Part shown: positions 10,482 through 21,955 of the stretch, in pieces
Layout of the letters: each line of letters opens with the position of its first letter
Position numbering within the stretch: the stretch's first letter is position 1
From: Ovis canadensis
Taxonomy: Eukaryota; Chordata; Mammalia; Artiodactyla; Bovidae
Length of the DNA: 64,000 nt
Direction of reading: 5' to 3'
Assembly (NCBI RefSeq): GCF_042477335.2
Contig: NC_091251.1
Location: forward strand, 86,381,501-86,445,500
The notes under the pieces: model-generated
Database searches by the model: none
Seen by the model: the letters and a program-made list of their open reading frames with translations, nothing else
What the model was told of the DNA's origin: nothing
Translations under genes and position numbers: made by a program

Positions 10482-11358
10482 ATGCAGTGCACAGACACTT
10501 TTAAGGGTGGAATAAAAATATAAATTGACATTTATTCAATAGTTTCTTTCCATACCCAGTGGATTGTCTTGTGTAGCTCTAAAGGACACACACCAGACTT
10601 TGGAGACCATTGCCTTAGAAAACTAAAAAGTCGACTACCTTAGGGTTTTACGTTTATCTATATGCTGGGTTCCCTCCATTATTAAAAAGAAAAAAGTGAC
10701 AGTAAATTCTTTTCCCCCCCTACTTTTGGTATTGTTTTTGAGAACTAAATTCTACATGTCTTTGATGCTAGATTTTGCATTCTTTTTTTTTTTTTTGAGG
10801 ACTGTGTTTACTATTTAAGTTCAAAATTTGGCATTTGCTGTTTAAAATTATATTTCATAGAATTGTATAGGAAAGGCTGGAAGTATAAATGAAACTGTCA
10901 GGCAGCCCATGGACTATAAAATGAGGGCAAAGCAAGGTCAGGCTCTCTCTAAAACACACTCTATAACATAATCTTGAGAGCTGTCCCTGGACGAAGACAA
11001 GCACCACTGGCTTGAATTAGAAGAGTTTGGGGCTGTTTCTTTTAGCCTTCTAGACCCTGTTCACAGGAATAAGTAAACAGTTCAAGGAATTCAAGCAGGA
11101 GCTCCAAAAATACTTCCAATCTCTATAGTCTCCATCTTTTAGCAGACGTACAGTTAAACGGACGGAAATTACTCTCGAGTCATGCACAAGGGTGAAAAAA
11201 ACTAATGTCCGTGAAGAAAAGAAACCTTGTTCACTGATGCATGAAAACATTATTAATAAGTTTATACTTAATACACCAATCAATGTTAGCTAAATATTCT
11301 AAACAGAAAGAATCAGAGAGGTAGTAAACTGAAAAAAAGACACAATCATTGTTTTTAT
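10482..11358. other. No recognisable feature
   Basis: Mixed-composition, apparently single-copy sequence with a T-run at 10783-10797. The 77-aa minus frame at 11050-11283 has no recognisable domain. Confidence 0.45.
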
Positions 11359-11435
11359 TTTGAAAGTGTTTAGATCAGATTTTGAAACTGTTTAGATCAG
11401 ATTTTTATTTTATTTTGAAAGTGTTTAGATTAGAT
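11359..11435. repeat. Three-copy 22-bp imperfect tandem repeat
   Basis: The unit tttgaaagtgtttagatcag(at) occurs at 11359-11380, 11381-11402 (one mismatch) and 11414-11435 (one mismatch), with an 11-base T-rich spacer before the third copy. Confidence 0.85.
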
Positions 11436-12077
11436 AAATGAATAATCAGGTACACCTTTGCTTTTTAGACTTGTAGTCAAAATTACTTAAGAGAAGCAAA
11501 ATGAGTTGATTTAATTTTTATTTATCTACTCTTTGGATATACAAATAAGTAATGAAATAAGCAAGAACTGACTAAAACCCACATTTGTTCATCATTCTTT
11601 TATGTCATCCAGTTGGCTGGCTATATTAGCACAATATTTCCTTTTTAAAAGATTTATTGGGAAAAAACGCTATCAACAACATGTTTTGGACAATTCGGGA
11701 GGCTAGAATGGACTGTACTGTTAGATTTCTTGGGCATAAATGTGGCATTGTGGGCATGGAGGAGAATACATGATGGACTACTTAGTAGTGAAATGTCATG
11801 GAGCCTGCAGCTTATTTTCAAACGATTCAAACAGTGAGAGAGAGAAAAAAGCAAATTGGTAAAATGCTAATAAGTGGTGAATCTAGGCAAAGAATACATA
11901 TAGATGCATTGCACAATTATTTCCTTTTTTTTTTCTCTCTGTAGATTTTAAATAAAGAGTTGGAGGAAAATGATGTAAATAAAGCCATTTTTGAAGCCTA
12001 TAAAAGGGTTTTTCCCTTTGAAGTCTTTTGTAAAGAAGTAATACCCAGTGCTTTTAGAGCCTAAAAAAACCTATTTT
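11436..12077. other. No recognisable feature
   Basis: AT-rich sequence. It contains an A/T-rich stretch and AATAAA strings near 11951 but no coding frame or repeat I can assign. Confidence 0.45.
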
Positions 12078-12178
12078 AGGGAATTCCCTGGTGATCCAGT
12101 GATTAGGACTCCTCGCTTTCACTGCCGGGGCCCAAGGTTCAACCCTGCAAGCCGTGGCATAGCCACAAAAAAAAAAAC
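12078..12178 (+). mobile_element. Short tRNA-derived SINE (CHR-like head with A tail)
   Basis: Begins gggaattccctggtgatcca, has a B-box-like aaggttcaaccct, and ends in an A-rich tail at 12167-12178. It lacks the BovA unit, so it belongs to the CHR-type group rather than Bov-tA. Confidence 0.8.
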
Positions 12179-12431
12179 AACCTAGAATAAAAGTTGTGAT
12201 GTGTGCATGCTAAGTTGCTTCAGTAGCGTCTGATTCTTTGTGACGCTATGGGCTATATCACCAGGCTCCTCTGTCCATGAGATTTTCCAGGCAAGAATGC
12301 TGGAATGGGTTGCCGTGGTCTCCTCCAGGGGATCTTCCCAACTCAGGGATCCAACCCATGTCTCCTACATCTCTTGCATTGGCAGGCGGGTTCTATACCA
12401 CTAGCACCACCTGGGAAACCTAGATTAAAAG
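12179..12431 (-). mobile_element. Bov-tA SINE (antisense) with 15-bp TSD
   Basis: Antisense BovA then antisense head (ctagcaccacctgggaaacc). The flanks are aacctagaataaaag (12179-12193) and aacctagattaaaag (12417-12431), a 15-bp TSD with one mismatch. The left TSD copy lies in the tail of the neighbouring SINE, so this insertion is the younger of the two. Confidence 0.95.
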
Positions 12432-12441
12432 GCAAATAACC

Positions 12442-12718
12442 CTGAATATTCATTGGAAGGACTGATGCTGAAGCTGAAGCTCCAATACTTTGGCCAGCTG
12501 ATGCTTAGAGCATCAGACTCTGATGCTGGCAAAGATTAAAGGCAAAGGAGAAGGGGGAAGCAGAGGATAAGATGATTGGATAGCATCGTCAACTCAATGG
12601 GCATGAATTTGAGCAAACTCCAGGAGATAGTGAAGGACAGGGGAGCCTGGCATGCTGCAGTCCGTGGACTCACAAAAGAGTTGGACATGATTTAGCAACT
12701 GAACAATAGCAACATTCA
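12442..12718 (+). mobile_element. BovB 3'-end fragment
   Basis: Sense BovB from the [21 protein letters not shown] block (tgaatattcattggaaggac) to a diverged tail at 12700-12718. An indel near 12505 removes part of the usual sequence. Older than the long BovB copies, judging by divergence. Confidence 0.85.
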
Positions 12719-13639
12719 GTGACAGATGTTAACTAGCTGAGGTTAAGTCCTCATGTAAGCTTACTTTGAGTCTTTCCCTTTTGCAGTGCTTGTTTGAGCA
12801 CGACTTGTTTGATGCCTTGCTCTCCTGCTGGACCATAAGCTCCTGATGGTGAGAATTCTGTTAATTTTTAAATATTTTATATTGCCATATTTTAAAGTAC
12901 ATAGCAAAGAAGTTTATTGGTTCAATAAATAGATGAAAATATATCAGGAAACTTTTTGCTCACTTGTTGCTCAAAACAAAGCTATAACAACCAAGCATAA
13001 AATTATTTTTCAGATTCCTAGCAACCAGAACAAAGAGAGAAGAAGCCAAGGGCCTTAGCTTGTGGCCTAACAAGCCAGGGGTCAGCCTCTGTCTCAGAAA
13101 GCAGTGTGGAAAAAGCAAACGCACTAGCTAAGAAAGTCACTCGGGGTTCCTAGTTGTTAAGTGCCTTGAGGAACAGAGTACAGGGTCCATATCACTGGCC
13201 TGGGTTTCAGGGCAGGATTTTGGTCTCTTGAAAGAGCACAGTCACAGAGGAACTAGCTTTCAAATGGGAACCCAGTTGATAAAGAACAAAATGCAAGCTG
13301 TGTTACTTGCAATGAGGGTTTAGGAGGTTACAGAATCCCATTATCAGTCCTGTCCAACAAGATTAGCACAGGACAAACTTTAGTTGTAGGAAATGGACCA
13401 TAGCTAATGCACTAAACTTCCCATTTTCAGAATTGGTCCCAGAGTAGAGGGAGGGGTTAAAACTTCAGTGGCTGGGGACACTAAGAACAGAGAATCAGGC
13501 AGGACATTAAAAATCCTAGGGTTAATACCAATCCAGTTATTTTATCTCATGATATATCATACCGTGCCATAGTTACGTAGGAAAATAAAAATAGTGGAAT
13601 GCTAAAGGGAAAGAGGGGATATACTACAAAAATGCTTTA
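12719..13639. other. No recognisable feature
   Basis: About 0.9 kb of less AT-rich, apparently single-copy sequence. No domain-bearing frame and no repeat block recognised. Confidence 0.45.
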
Positions 13640-14002
13640 AACCCCCAAGATCCTTTTTTTTTTAAATACAAACAAACAATTATTCATTTTTTTAGTTTTG
13701 GTTGTGCTGGGTCTTCATTGCTGCGTGAGCATTTCCTAGTTGTGGAAAGCAGGGGTCTACTCTCTGTGGTGCGAGGGCTTCTCATTGCAGTGGCCTCTCT
13801 TGTTGTGGAGCCAGCTTCAGTAGTTGCAGGCACATGAGCTCAGTAGCTGCGGCTACCAGGCTGTAGAGCACAGGCTCAGTAGTTGTGGCACATGGACAGA
13901 GTTTTTCCACAGCATGTGGGATCTTCCCGGATCAAGAATCTTCTGCATTGGCAGGCAGATTCTTTACCACTTAGCCACCAGGGAAGCCCAACCCCCAAGA
14001 TC
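13640..14002 (-). mobile_element. CHR-type SINE (antisense) with 13-bp TSD
   Basis: Nearly full-length CHR element: 'ttggttgtgctgggtcttca' near 13697, repeated 'cagtagttg' units, and antisense head ending ccaccagggaagccc at 13975-13989. The TSD aacccccaagatc is exact at 13640-13652 and 13990-14002. Confidence 0.96.
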
Positions 14003-14229
14003 TTGTTGTGAGAAATAGTGAAAAGCACCGATAAAGTGCTCAGGAAAGCTAACCTCCCTTACCTTGTGCATGTTTGGAGGCTGCGCTGTACATTCATGGA
14101 CCACTTTGGATCCTCTCTGATGGCGTGCTAATCCTCGGTGATTACTGTTTTCAAAAATCTCTTGTAAATTAAAAAAAAAAATCCCATGAATAAATTCCTT
14201 TATTGACGCTTTCATTAAAAGTCATTTTG

Positions 14230-14431
14230 TAGGAAGTGAAGTCTCTCAGTCGTGTCCAACTCTTTGTGACCCCATGGACTGTAGCCTACCATGCTCCTCC
14301 ATCCATAGGATTTTCCAGGCAAGAGTACTGCAGTGGGTTGCCATTTCCTTTTCCAGGGGATCTTCCCAACCCAGGGATCGAACCCAGGTCTCCCACATTG
14401 TAGGCAGATGCTTTACCATCTGAGCCACCCA
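14230..14431 (-). mobile_element. Bov-tA SINE (antisense)
   Basis: Antisense BovA (cagtcgtgtccaactctttg) followed by a well-kept antisense head with intact B box complement (gggatcgaaccc) and ccatctgagccaccc end. The final gggaagccc of the head is missing. Confidence 0.94.
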
Positions 14432-14638
14432 GTCTTAAATATTCAAATAAATTAAAAATGAATTAAGAAACAAGATGATAGAAACAGACCCTTGGATAAA
14501 TGAAAACTTGATATAAGACAGACGTGACCTGGCAGATCAATAAAGAAATATAAACCAATTGGAAGGTGGGCAAATGATATAATTAGATATTTCACATCTA
14601 ATCTTAGCTATATGAAATAATCATATCATGTCTTGGAA

Positions 14639-14835
14639 GGGGGGCTTTCCTGATGGTTCAGTGGTAAAGAATCAACCTCCCAATGCAGGAGATATGGGTT
14701 CGATCCCTGGGTTGGGAAGATCCGAGAAGGAAATGGTGACCCACTCCACTGTTCTTTCCTGGAAAATACCGTGGACAGAGGAGCCTGGCGGGCTGCAGTC
14801 CATGGGGTTGCAAAGACTCAGACAAGAGGGAGCAT
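14639..14835 (+). mobile_element. Bov-tA SINE
   Basis: Head gggctttcctgatggttcag, B box gggttcgatccct, then BovA with a short deletion (gaagatccgagaaggaaatg). It ends with a short CA-rich tail at 14836-14846. Confidence 0.93.
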
Positions 14836-14849
14836 GCACACACACATGG

Positions 14850-15012
14850 TAGTTCTATTCATAGTTTTTTAAGGAATCTCCATACCATTCTGCATAGTGG
14901 CTGTACCAGCTTACTTTCCCACAAACAGTGCAAGAGGATTTCCTTTTCTCCATATCTTCTCCAGAATTTATTGTTTGTAGATTTTTTGATGATGACCATT
15001 CTGACTGGTGTG
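14850..15012 (-). mobile_element. L1 3' region fragment (antisense)
   Basis: Contains the antisense L1 blocks seen at 2037-2195 (gtggctgtaccagcttactt and tttattgtttgtagattttt), so it is the same part of L1. Confidence 0.85.
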
Positions 15013-15068
15013 TGTAGTCCATAGCATCACAAAACAGTCAGACATGACTTAGTGACTAAACAACAACA
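15013..15068 (+). repeat. BovA 3'-tail fragment
   Basis: About 55 bases of BovA end (acagtcagacatgacttagt, then aacaacaac tail). It is 5'-truncated where it joins the L1 fragment. Confidence 0.75.
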
Positions 15069-15262
15069 GAATCTTAGAAGGGAGAGCATTTATGGCCAAA
15101 ACAGTGTGTGAAAAGATTCTCAACTTCATTAGTGATCAGAGAAATACAAATCAATGAGATACCCATTTCATACCTACCAAACTTGCAGAAAGAAACTTGA
15201 AAATTGGTCAGTTTTTGATGTTGGGAGGGAACAGAGTCATAGAAACCCTCATACACTTCCTG

Positions 15263-15478
15263 CCTGCCTGCATGTTCACTCATGTCCCACTCTGTGACCC
15301 CATGGACTGTAGCCCACCAGGCTCCTCTGTCCATGGGATTTTCCTGGCAAGAATACTGAAATGGGTTGCCATTTCCTCCTCCAGGGAACATTCCCGACCC
15401 AGGGATCAAACCTGTGTCTCCTGTGTCTCCTCCATTGGCAGGTGGATTCTTTACCCCTGAGCCACCTGGGAAGCTCCA
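15263..15478 (-). mobile_element. Bov-tA SINE (antisense)
   Basis: Antisense BovA (accccatggactgtagccca) then antisense head ending tgagccacctgggaagctcc. It carries a short duplicated tctcctgtg motif before the head. Confidence 0.93.
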
Positions 15479-15487
15479 TACACTCCT

Positions 15488-15716
15488 TGCATGCATGCAT
15501 GCTCGCTCAGTCACTTCAGTCGTGTCTGACTGTTTGTGACCCTATGGACTGTAGCCCACTAGGCTCCTCTGTCATAGAATTCGCCAGGCAAGAATACTGG
15601 AGTGGATTGCCATGCCCTCCTAGAGGGGATCTTGCTGACCTGAGGATGACCTGCATTTCTTATATCCTGCATTTGGGAGGTAGGTTCTTTACCACTAGGG
15701 CCACCTGGAAGTCTTT
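15488..15716 (-). mobile_element. Bov-tA SINE (antisense), adjacent second copy
   Basis: Starts with a catgcatgcatgctcgctca tail and continues as antisense BovA and head. It is more diverged than its neighbour (ctagaggggatcttgctgac), so the pair are separate insertions rather than a fresh duplication. Confidence 0.9.
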
Positions 15717-16240
15717 ATGAGACTGTAAATTTGCTCAAGACTTTGGGTAACAATTTTGTATTAACTTATAAGTTGAAAATACCATTTCCAATGACCTAGC
15801 AATTCTACTCCTAGGTATTTACCCTAGAGAACAATTTTTACATTCACCAGTAGGCATATGCAGGAGCTTCTTAGCTATACTATTCGTAATAGCAAAGAAC
15901 TGGAAATATCAATGGATAAAGCTGTGGTGTAGTCAAACAATAGAATACTATACAGCAGTGAAAGGATGGACTACAACCTTAGGCATTAATATGGATGAGA
16001 ATCTCAAAAATGTTGACCAAGGAAATAAAGCTAGCAAAGAAAAGTACTTAGAGTATGACTGCATTATATAAAGTTGAGGACAGGCAAAACTAAAAAATTA
16101 TAATTCAGGAATATATAATCAGGAAGCAAAAAATATTTTAAAAGTTTAAAAGTTGGTGTTTATTATTCTGTAAGTTGTACGTCCTTGTGTTTTACCTCTG
16201 TATTGATGATATGTGTCATAGTATAAAGTAAAATAGAAAT

Positions 16241-16755
16241 TATTCATTTAATTTAATAGTCTGTGAGAGTAAGGATTACCCACTTACCTCATCTCTGCTT
16301 GACATCATGATGAAACTGCCTTCCAAATGTGGTTTATATCAACCAGATCCCTACTGAAACAGCATCAAGGCTTCCTATTCACCATAGTCTGACATACAGC
16401 CACTCCGGGTGACAGAAGATTCAAGGCCCTCCCTATTTAGACCCCAGTTGACCATCCTTGTCTTGTTTTCCACCACAGCATCTGTTGTAGACACACTGAT
16501 CCACTCACTAATACTGAAATACACTATGAGTTCTCTCACTTCTTGATCTTTGTTTCTGCCAGTTTTGCTGCTTACTAATTTTAATTCTAAAAGCTGTACT
16601 TTTTATCACCATCAAGCTACCTACTAGCAGTTACTATTTTGCATTTTTAAAATAATCTATCTAGTTTCAATATATTGTAAAGAGCAAATTTTGGGATCTA
16701 AAGCAACAGACTTTAGTTTTATAGATAAATGAAAAGTGCAGAGACCAGTGCACTA
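16241..16755. other. No recognisable feature
   Basis: Apparently single-copy sequence. The frames are short and have no domain. Confidence 0.45.
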
Positions 16756-17105
16756 GCCTGTTCTTGTTTGTAAACTTTTTATTTTTTTTGGCTGTGCTGA
16801 GTCTTCATTGCTGTGCATGGGCTTTCTCTAGTTGTGGCAAGCAGGGGCTGCTCTTCATTGCAATGCACAGGCTTCTCATTGTGGTGGCGTCTCCTGTTGT
16901 GGAGCACTGGCTTTGGGGTGCACAAGCTTCAGTAGTTGCAGCTCACCAGCCCTAGAGCTCGGGCTTAGTAGTTGTGACACATGGGCTTAGTTGCTCCATG
17001 GCATGTGGAACTTCCCGGACCAGGGATTAAATCCATGTCCCCTGTGTTGACAGGCAGATTCTTATCCACTGTACCACCAGGGAAATCTGGCCTGTGCTTG
17101 TTTGT
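16756..17105 (-). mobile_element. CHR-type SINE (antisense) with 16-bp TSD
   Basis: Full-length CHR element from ttttggctgtgctgagtctt (near 16784) to accaccagggaaatctg (17071-17088). The TSD is gcctgttcttgtttgt (16756-16771) and gcctgtgcttgtttgt (17090-17105), one mismatch in 16. Confidence 0.96.
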
Positions 17106-17504
17106 GATCATCCTTCTGACAGAAGAATTTTTTTGTTTGAGCTGAGCACACTTGTTTTTGCAACATGATTATAAAATTAGTAATTCTGCCCACTCATCAA
17201 CTCTTACAACTATAATAATATTATTAACACTTTGTATTTCTCTGACTAGCTATGGGTAACATAGCTGTTCGACCAATTATGAAGTAGCACGAGATTTCTC
17301 CCTCACCTTACAGTTTAGGAAACAGAAGACAAAGAGAACATTTTAACCAATAAAATCTGGTATGTGAGTTTAAATGATTGTGTTAGTACTAATAGTAGAA
17401 ATTAAAACGGCAACAATAATATCCTGAATGTGAAAGTCCATGAGGTCCTGAGTTTTACCTGTTACCTGAATTACTCTTTTTACAGAAAAGTTTACTAAAT
17501 AAAG
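17106..17504. other. No recognisable feature
   Basis: AT-rich sequence without an assignable repeat or gene. Confidence 0.45.
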
Positions 17505-17625
17505 ATGAATTTATTCAACAAACGTTTGTTGACCACCTGCCAAATGTAAGGTAACACGTTAGGCACTGACAGATTTACAGAGATTAATGATATGGCATGG
17601 TCAGTGTCTCCAGGAAGCCTCAAGA
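17505..17625 (+). repeat. Possible ancient L2/MIR-type fragment
   Basis: The 'attcaacaaacgtttgttga' and 'ggtaacacgttaggcactga' blocks resemble a common old mammalian repeat end. It is too diverged to name. Confidence 0.4.
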
Positions 17626-18832
17626 TAGGAGGGGGAACCTACCAGTATTTTAGATCAGGTACTATAATAGCTTTTGTATGTGTTCCACAGATTAAGACAT
17701 TGTGTTCTCAGTTCATATGCTAAGAAGAGCACCTAGTACTTTTCCTTTACCACTGAAAGCCTTCAAGTACATTCAGTGATTTGGTAAGCACACCAAGGAG
17801 GAGGGAGCCCTCTGAACTCTATCAGTGTATTGTTTTTCTTTTAAACAGCATCTGGTTCATTGGAGGCTTTAAATGAATGTTGATTAAAATATTTGTTCCT
17901 CTTGATTAAGATGATAGCAAATGATTAATGAATTCCATACCACAATTAAATGAAAATTTCTACCTTCCTGATTAACAGGAATATCCAGATGATAACAACT
18001 CTGGAACATAAATCAGAGAAATTACTACATAACCCTTAAAAGATGACAATCTTTTGTAAATGTGTCTGATCCTAGAAGGTTAGCACAGTTACAGCTCTGA
18101 ACTGTTATGAAGTTCATAGTTCAATTAGTACAGATGCATACATGACTTTGAACTCTAACATTTGCTATGAATAGCACACATTCCTCAGCACAAATCTCTT
18201 TGTCTCTTAGTTTGATTACGGTTATGAAAATGCCAGGTTATACAGACTAGTACTATTGATGGCAAAATAATAAAGAGAATTTTGCATTATGGGTCTTTGG
18301 GTGAGTTCAAATAGAAAGAAATCAAAGGACTATTTTGTTGATAAGCAGTTTTACCTGCTATCAAGTAGACAGCACTTTGAAGGAGATCATGTAAAAATAG
18401 GAATTTCTTATGCCAACAAATATTACTAATATTAATAATCGATAAAATATTAATATTATTTGAAGATAGATTGAGATAAATTAAAAATGCCAAATTCAGA
18501 ACAGAGATACAAATAAGCCAATATAAAGGATAAAATAGAATGTAAAAATACTCAAGACAAAAGAAGATAGGAAAAGAAGAAACAAAAGGACAAAGAACAG
18601 ATGAGACAGATAGAAAATATCAAAACAATAGACTTAAACCCAATGATATTAATTATTCTATTATACGTAATGACTAAGCACTCCAATTGGCACATTATTG
18701 ACCAGGGGACTTTTTCAGAAACTAAAGCCTGTGACCAGTGATTTGTTACATAAGTGAATACTAAAACATCTTTGGTCAATAATGTTCAGGTAACAAAAGG
18801 TGTATTAATACATCTCTAGTCAATACTGTGTT
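17626..18832. other. No recognisable feature
   Basis: About 1.2 kb of AT-rich, apparently single-copy sequence. Purine-rich from 18540 to 18600. No domain-bearing frame. Confidence 0.45.
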
Positions 18833-19068
18833 AAAAGGCAAAGATTGTACTCAGTCGTGTCTGACTCCTTGCAACTCCATGGACTGTAGCCCACCAGGCT
18901 CCTCTGTCCATGGAATTTTCCAGGCAAGAATACTGGAGTGGGTTGCCATTTCCTACTTCCAGGGATCTTCCCAACCCAGGGATGGAACCCACATCTCTTG
19001 CATCTCCTGCATTGGCAGGAGAATTCTTTACCATTGTGCCACCTAGGAAGTCCAAAAGCCAAAGACTG
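18833..19068 (-). mobile_element. Bov-tA SINE (antisense) with 15-bp TSD
   Basis: Antisense BovA and head (ccattgtgccacctaggaag). The flanks aaaaggcaaagattg (18833-18847) and aaaagccaaagactg (19054-19068) form a 15-bp TSD with two mismatches. Confidence 0.94.
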
Positions 19069-19097
19069 CTTAAACCGAAAGATTATACGCATCTATG

Positions 19098-19213
19098 AGA
19101 GACATTTAAAATAAAAGACATAGTATCACTGATGTACACAGATGCAAAAGCCTCAGAAAAACACTAGCAAACAGAATCTTAACAGCACATTAAAAGGATT
19201 ATACACACTAATC
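19098..19213 (+). mobile_element. L1 ORF2 fragment, left part
   Basis: Sense L1 ORF2: 'cactagcaaacagaatctta' then 'cagcacattaaaaggattat'. In L1 this codes for the region just before the RT catalytic core. One extra base relative to the usual frame already breaks it. It joins BovB at about 19213 with a shared tcaag. Confidence 0.85.
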
Positions 19214-20077
19214 AAGGCTGTATATTGTCACCCTGCTTATTTAACTTATATGCAGAGTACATCATGCGAAATGGCAGGGTGGATGAAGCACAAGCTGGAA
19301 ATATCAATAACCTCAGATATGCAGATGACACCACCCTTATGGCAGAAAGCAAAGAGGAACTAAAGAGCCTCTTGATCAACATGAAAGAGGAGAGTGAAAA
19401 AGTTCGCTTAAAACTCAACAGACAACTAAGATCACGGCATCCGGTCCCATCACTTCATGGCAATTAGATGGGGAAACAATGGAAACAGTGATAGACTTTA
19501 TTTTCTTGGGCTCCAAAATCACTGCAGATGGTGACTAAAGCCATGAAATTAAAAGACACTTGCTCCTTGGAAGAAAACCTATGGCAAATCTAGACAGCAT
19601 ATTAAAAAGCAGAGACATTACTGACAGAGGTCTGTTAGTCAAAGCTAGTAGTCATTATGGATGTGAGAGTTGGTCTATAAAGAAAGTTGAGCACCGAAGA
19701 ATTGATGCTTTTGAACTGTGGAGTTGGAGAAGCCTCTTGAGAGTCCCTTGTACTGCAAGGAGATCCAACCAGTCCAACCTAAAGGAGATCAGTCCTGGGT
19801 CTTCTTTGGAAGGACTGATGTTGAAGCTGAAACTCCAATACTTTGGCCACCTGATGCAAAGAACTGACTCATTTGAAAAGACCCTGAATCTGGGAAAGAT
19901 TGAGGGCAGGAGGAGAAAGTGACAACAGAGGATGAGATGGTTGGATGGCATCACTGACTCAGTGGACATGAGTTTGAGTAAACTCCAGGAATAGGTGATG
20001 GACAGGGAGGCCTGGTTTGCTGCAGTCCATGGGGTCACAAAGAGTCATACACGACTGAGCAACTGAACTGAACTGAA
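19214..20077 (+). mobile_element. BovB LINE, 0.86 kb, in place of the L1 RT core
   Basis: Sense BovB from just before LFNLYAEYIM to the CTGAA tail (20060-20077). YADD is intact at 19318-19329. Frames at 19225-19467 and 19560-19922 carry the palm end and C-terminal blocks but are separated by frameshift and a stop. The L1 on either side does not match up directly: a long stretch of ORF2 between them is missing. Confidence 0.93.
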
Positions 20078-20084
20078 AGTTGTA

Positions 20085-20468
20085 ACTGGAAAAGTTACAG
20101 TTAATATACAGGAATCTCTTGCATGCCTATACACTAACAGTGAAAAATCAGAAAGAGAAATTAAGGAAACAATTCCACTTACCATGGCATCAAAAAGAAT
20201 AAAATACCTAGGAATAAACTTATCTAAGGGGACATAAGACTTGTACTCTGAAAACTATAAGATACTGACAAAAGAAACTGAAGATGACACAAACAGATAG
20301 AAAGATATACTATGTTCTTGGATTGGAAAAATCAATATTATCAAAATGACTATACTACCCAAGGCAATCCACAGATTCAAAACCATCTCTATCTAATTAC
20401 CAATGGCATTTTTGACAGAATTATAACAAAAAAATTAAATTTGTATAGAAACCCAAAAGACCCTGAAT
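20085..20468 (+). mobile_element. L1 ORF2 fragment, right part
   Basis: Sense L1 ORF2 resumes at 'aatatacaggaatctcttgc', well downstream of where 19213 stopped. It includes the 'gcatcaaaaagaataaaata' block. Interrupted by a CHR SINE at 20481. Confidence 0.9.
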
Positions 20469-20831
20469 AGCGAAAGCAATGTTTAAAAAAAGATTTATTT
20501 ATTCATTTTTGGCTGTGCTGGGTCTTTGTTGCTGCACTCAGACTTTCTTAGTTGCAGCAGGCAGGACCTACTCTTCACTGTGGTACGTGGGCTTCTTGTG
20601 GTGGCTTCTCTAGTTGCAGAGCACGAGCTCTAGGCATACGGGTTTCAGTAGCTGTGGCACGTGGGCTCAGTAGTTGTGCCTTGCGGGCTCTAGAGCACCA
20701 GCTCGGTAGTTGTGGTGCACAGGTTTAGTTGCCACGTGGCATTTGGGATCTTCCTGGAGCAGAGATCAAACCCATGTCCTCTGCATGGATTCCTAGCCAC
20801 CGGATCACCAGAGTAGACCAGCCAAAGCAAT
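20469..20831 (-). mobile_element. CHR-type SINE (antisense) with 12-bp TSD
   Basis: CHR element from ttttggctgtgctgggtctt (near 20506) to ggatcaccagagtaga. The flanks agcgaaagcaat (20469-20480) and agccaaagcaat (20820-20831) form a 12-bp TSD with one mismatch and match the L1 target. Confidence 0.95.
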
Positions 20832-21270
20832 CTTGAGAAACAAGAACAGAGCTGGAAGAATGAGGCTTCCTGACTTCAGACTATATTACAAAACCATAGT
20901 AATCAAAACAGCCTGGTCCTGGCACAAAAGCAGAAATATAAATCATGAAAACAGGATAGAAAGTCCAGAGAAAAACCCATGTACTTATGGTCATCTAATC
21001 TATGACAGAGGAGGCAAGAATATACAATGGAAAAAATATACAATGGTCTCTTCAATAAGTGGTGCTGGGAAAACTGGACAGCTACATGTAAAAGAATGAA
21101 ATGAGAACCTTCTCTAACATCATATACAAAAATAAACTAAAAATAGATCAAACACCTAAATGTAAGGTATAAGACTCTATAAGACTTACCTAAATGTAAG
21201 GTATAAGACTCTGTCACTATTAGACTCTTAGAAGAAAACATAGGCAGAACACTGTTTGACATAAATTGCA
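20832..21270 (+). mobile_element. L1 ORF2 fragment, continued
   Basis: Sense L1 ORF2 C-terminal part. The 88-aa frame 20833-21099 ([19 protein letters not shown] start) is a piece of it. It contains a short local duplication of 'cctaaatgtaaggtataaga' near 21157-21176 and 21189-21208. Confidence 0.92.
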
Positions 21271-21510
21271 GCAATATCTTTTTTAATATTACTTTTATTT
21301 ATTTATTTCAGCTCACCAAGTCTTAGTTGTGGCATGTGGTATCTTCAGTATTTGTGTGGTCCATGGGGTCCTTAGTTAGGGCATGTGAACTCTTAGTTGT
21401 AGCATTTGGGATCTTGTTCCCTGACCAAAGATCAAACCTTGGGCCCCTGTATTCAGAGCACAGAGTCTTAGCCACTGTACTACCAAGAAAGTCCTGGCAA
21501 TATCTTTTTT
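21271..21510 (-). mobile_element. CHR-type SINE (antisense), short, with 14-bp TSD
   Basis: A shortened CHR copy with the antisense head ending ccactgtactaccaagaaag. The TSD gcaatatctttttt is exact at 21271-21284 and 21497-21510, and sits in L1 ORF2. Confidence 0.95.
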
Positions 21511-21955
21511 GATCCACCTCCTAGAATAATGAAAATAAAAACAAAAATAAACAAATGGGACCTAATTAAACTTAAAAGCTTTTGCTTAGCAAAAGAAACC
21601 ATAAACAAAATGAAAAGAACCCACAGGATGGGAGAATATATTTGCAAATGAAGCAACCGGCAAGGGATTAATCTCCAAGAAACACAAACAGCTCATGCAG
21701 CTCTATATCAAAAAGAAAACAACCCAATCAAAAAATGTGCAGAAGACCTAAAGAGACATTTCTCCAAAGAAGACACACAGATGGCCAAGAGGCACATGAA
21801 AAGATGATCAACATCACTAATTATTAAAGAAATACAAATCAAAACTACAATGAGTTATCACCTCACACCAGTCAGAATAGCCATCATAAAAAAAACAAAT
21901 CTACAAACAATAAATGCTGGACAGGGTGTGGAGAAAAGGGAACCCTCCTACACTG
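21511..21955 (+). mobile_element. L1 ORF2 C-terminal end
   Basis: Sense L1 continuing after the CHR insertion: 'aacaaatgggacctaattaa' and 'aaatgctggacagggtgtgg'. Stops and frameshifts throughout. Confidence 0.92.

Larger units (their letters stand above)
15075..16240 (+). mobile_element. Ancient L1 3' part, interrupted by two Bov-tA SINEs
   Basis: Diverged sense L1: 'caacttcattagtgatcaga' near 15122, 'ctagcaattctactcctagg' near 15797, then the '3' end blocks up to about 16240. It is split by SINEs at 15263-15478 and 15488-15716, so the L1 is older than both. No frame survives. Confidence 0.7.

Noticed and set aside
20833..21099. 88-aa plus-strand frame as a small gene
   Set aside because: It is a piece of L1 ORF2 between two CHR insertions.
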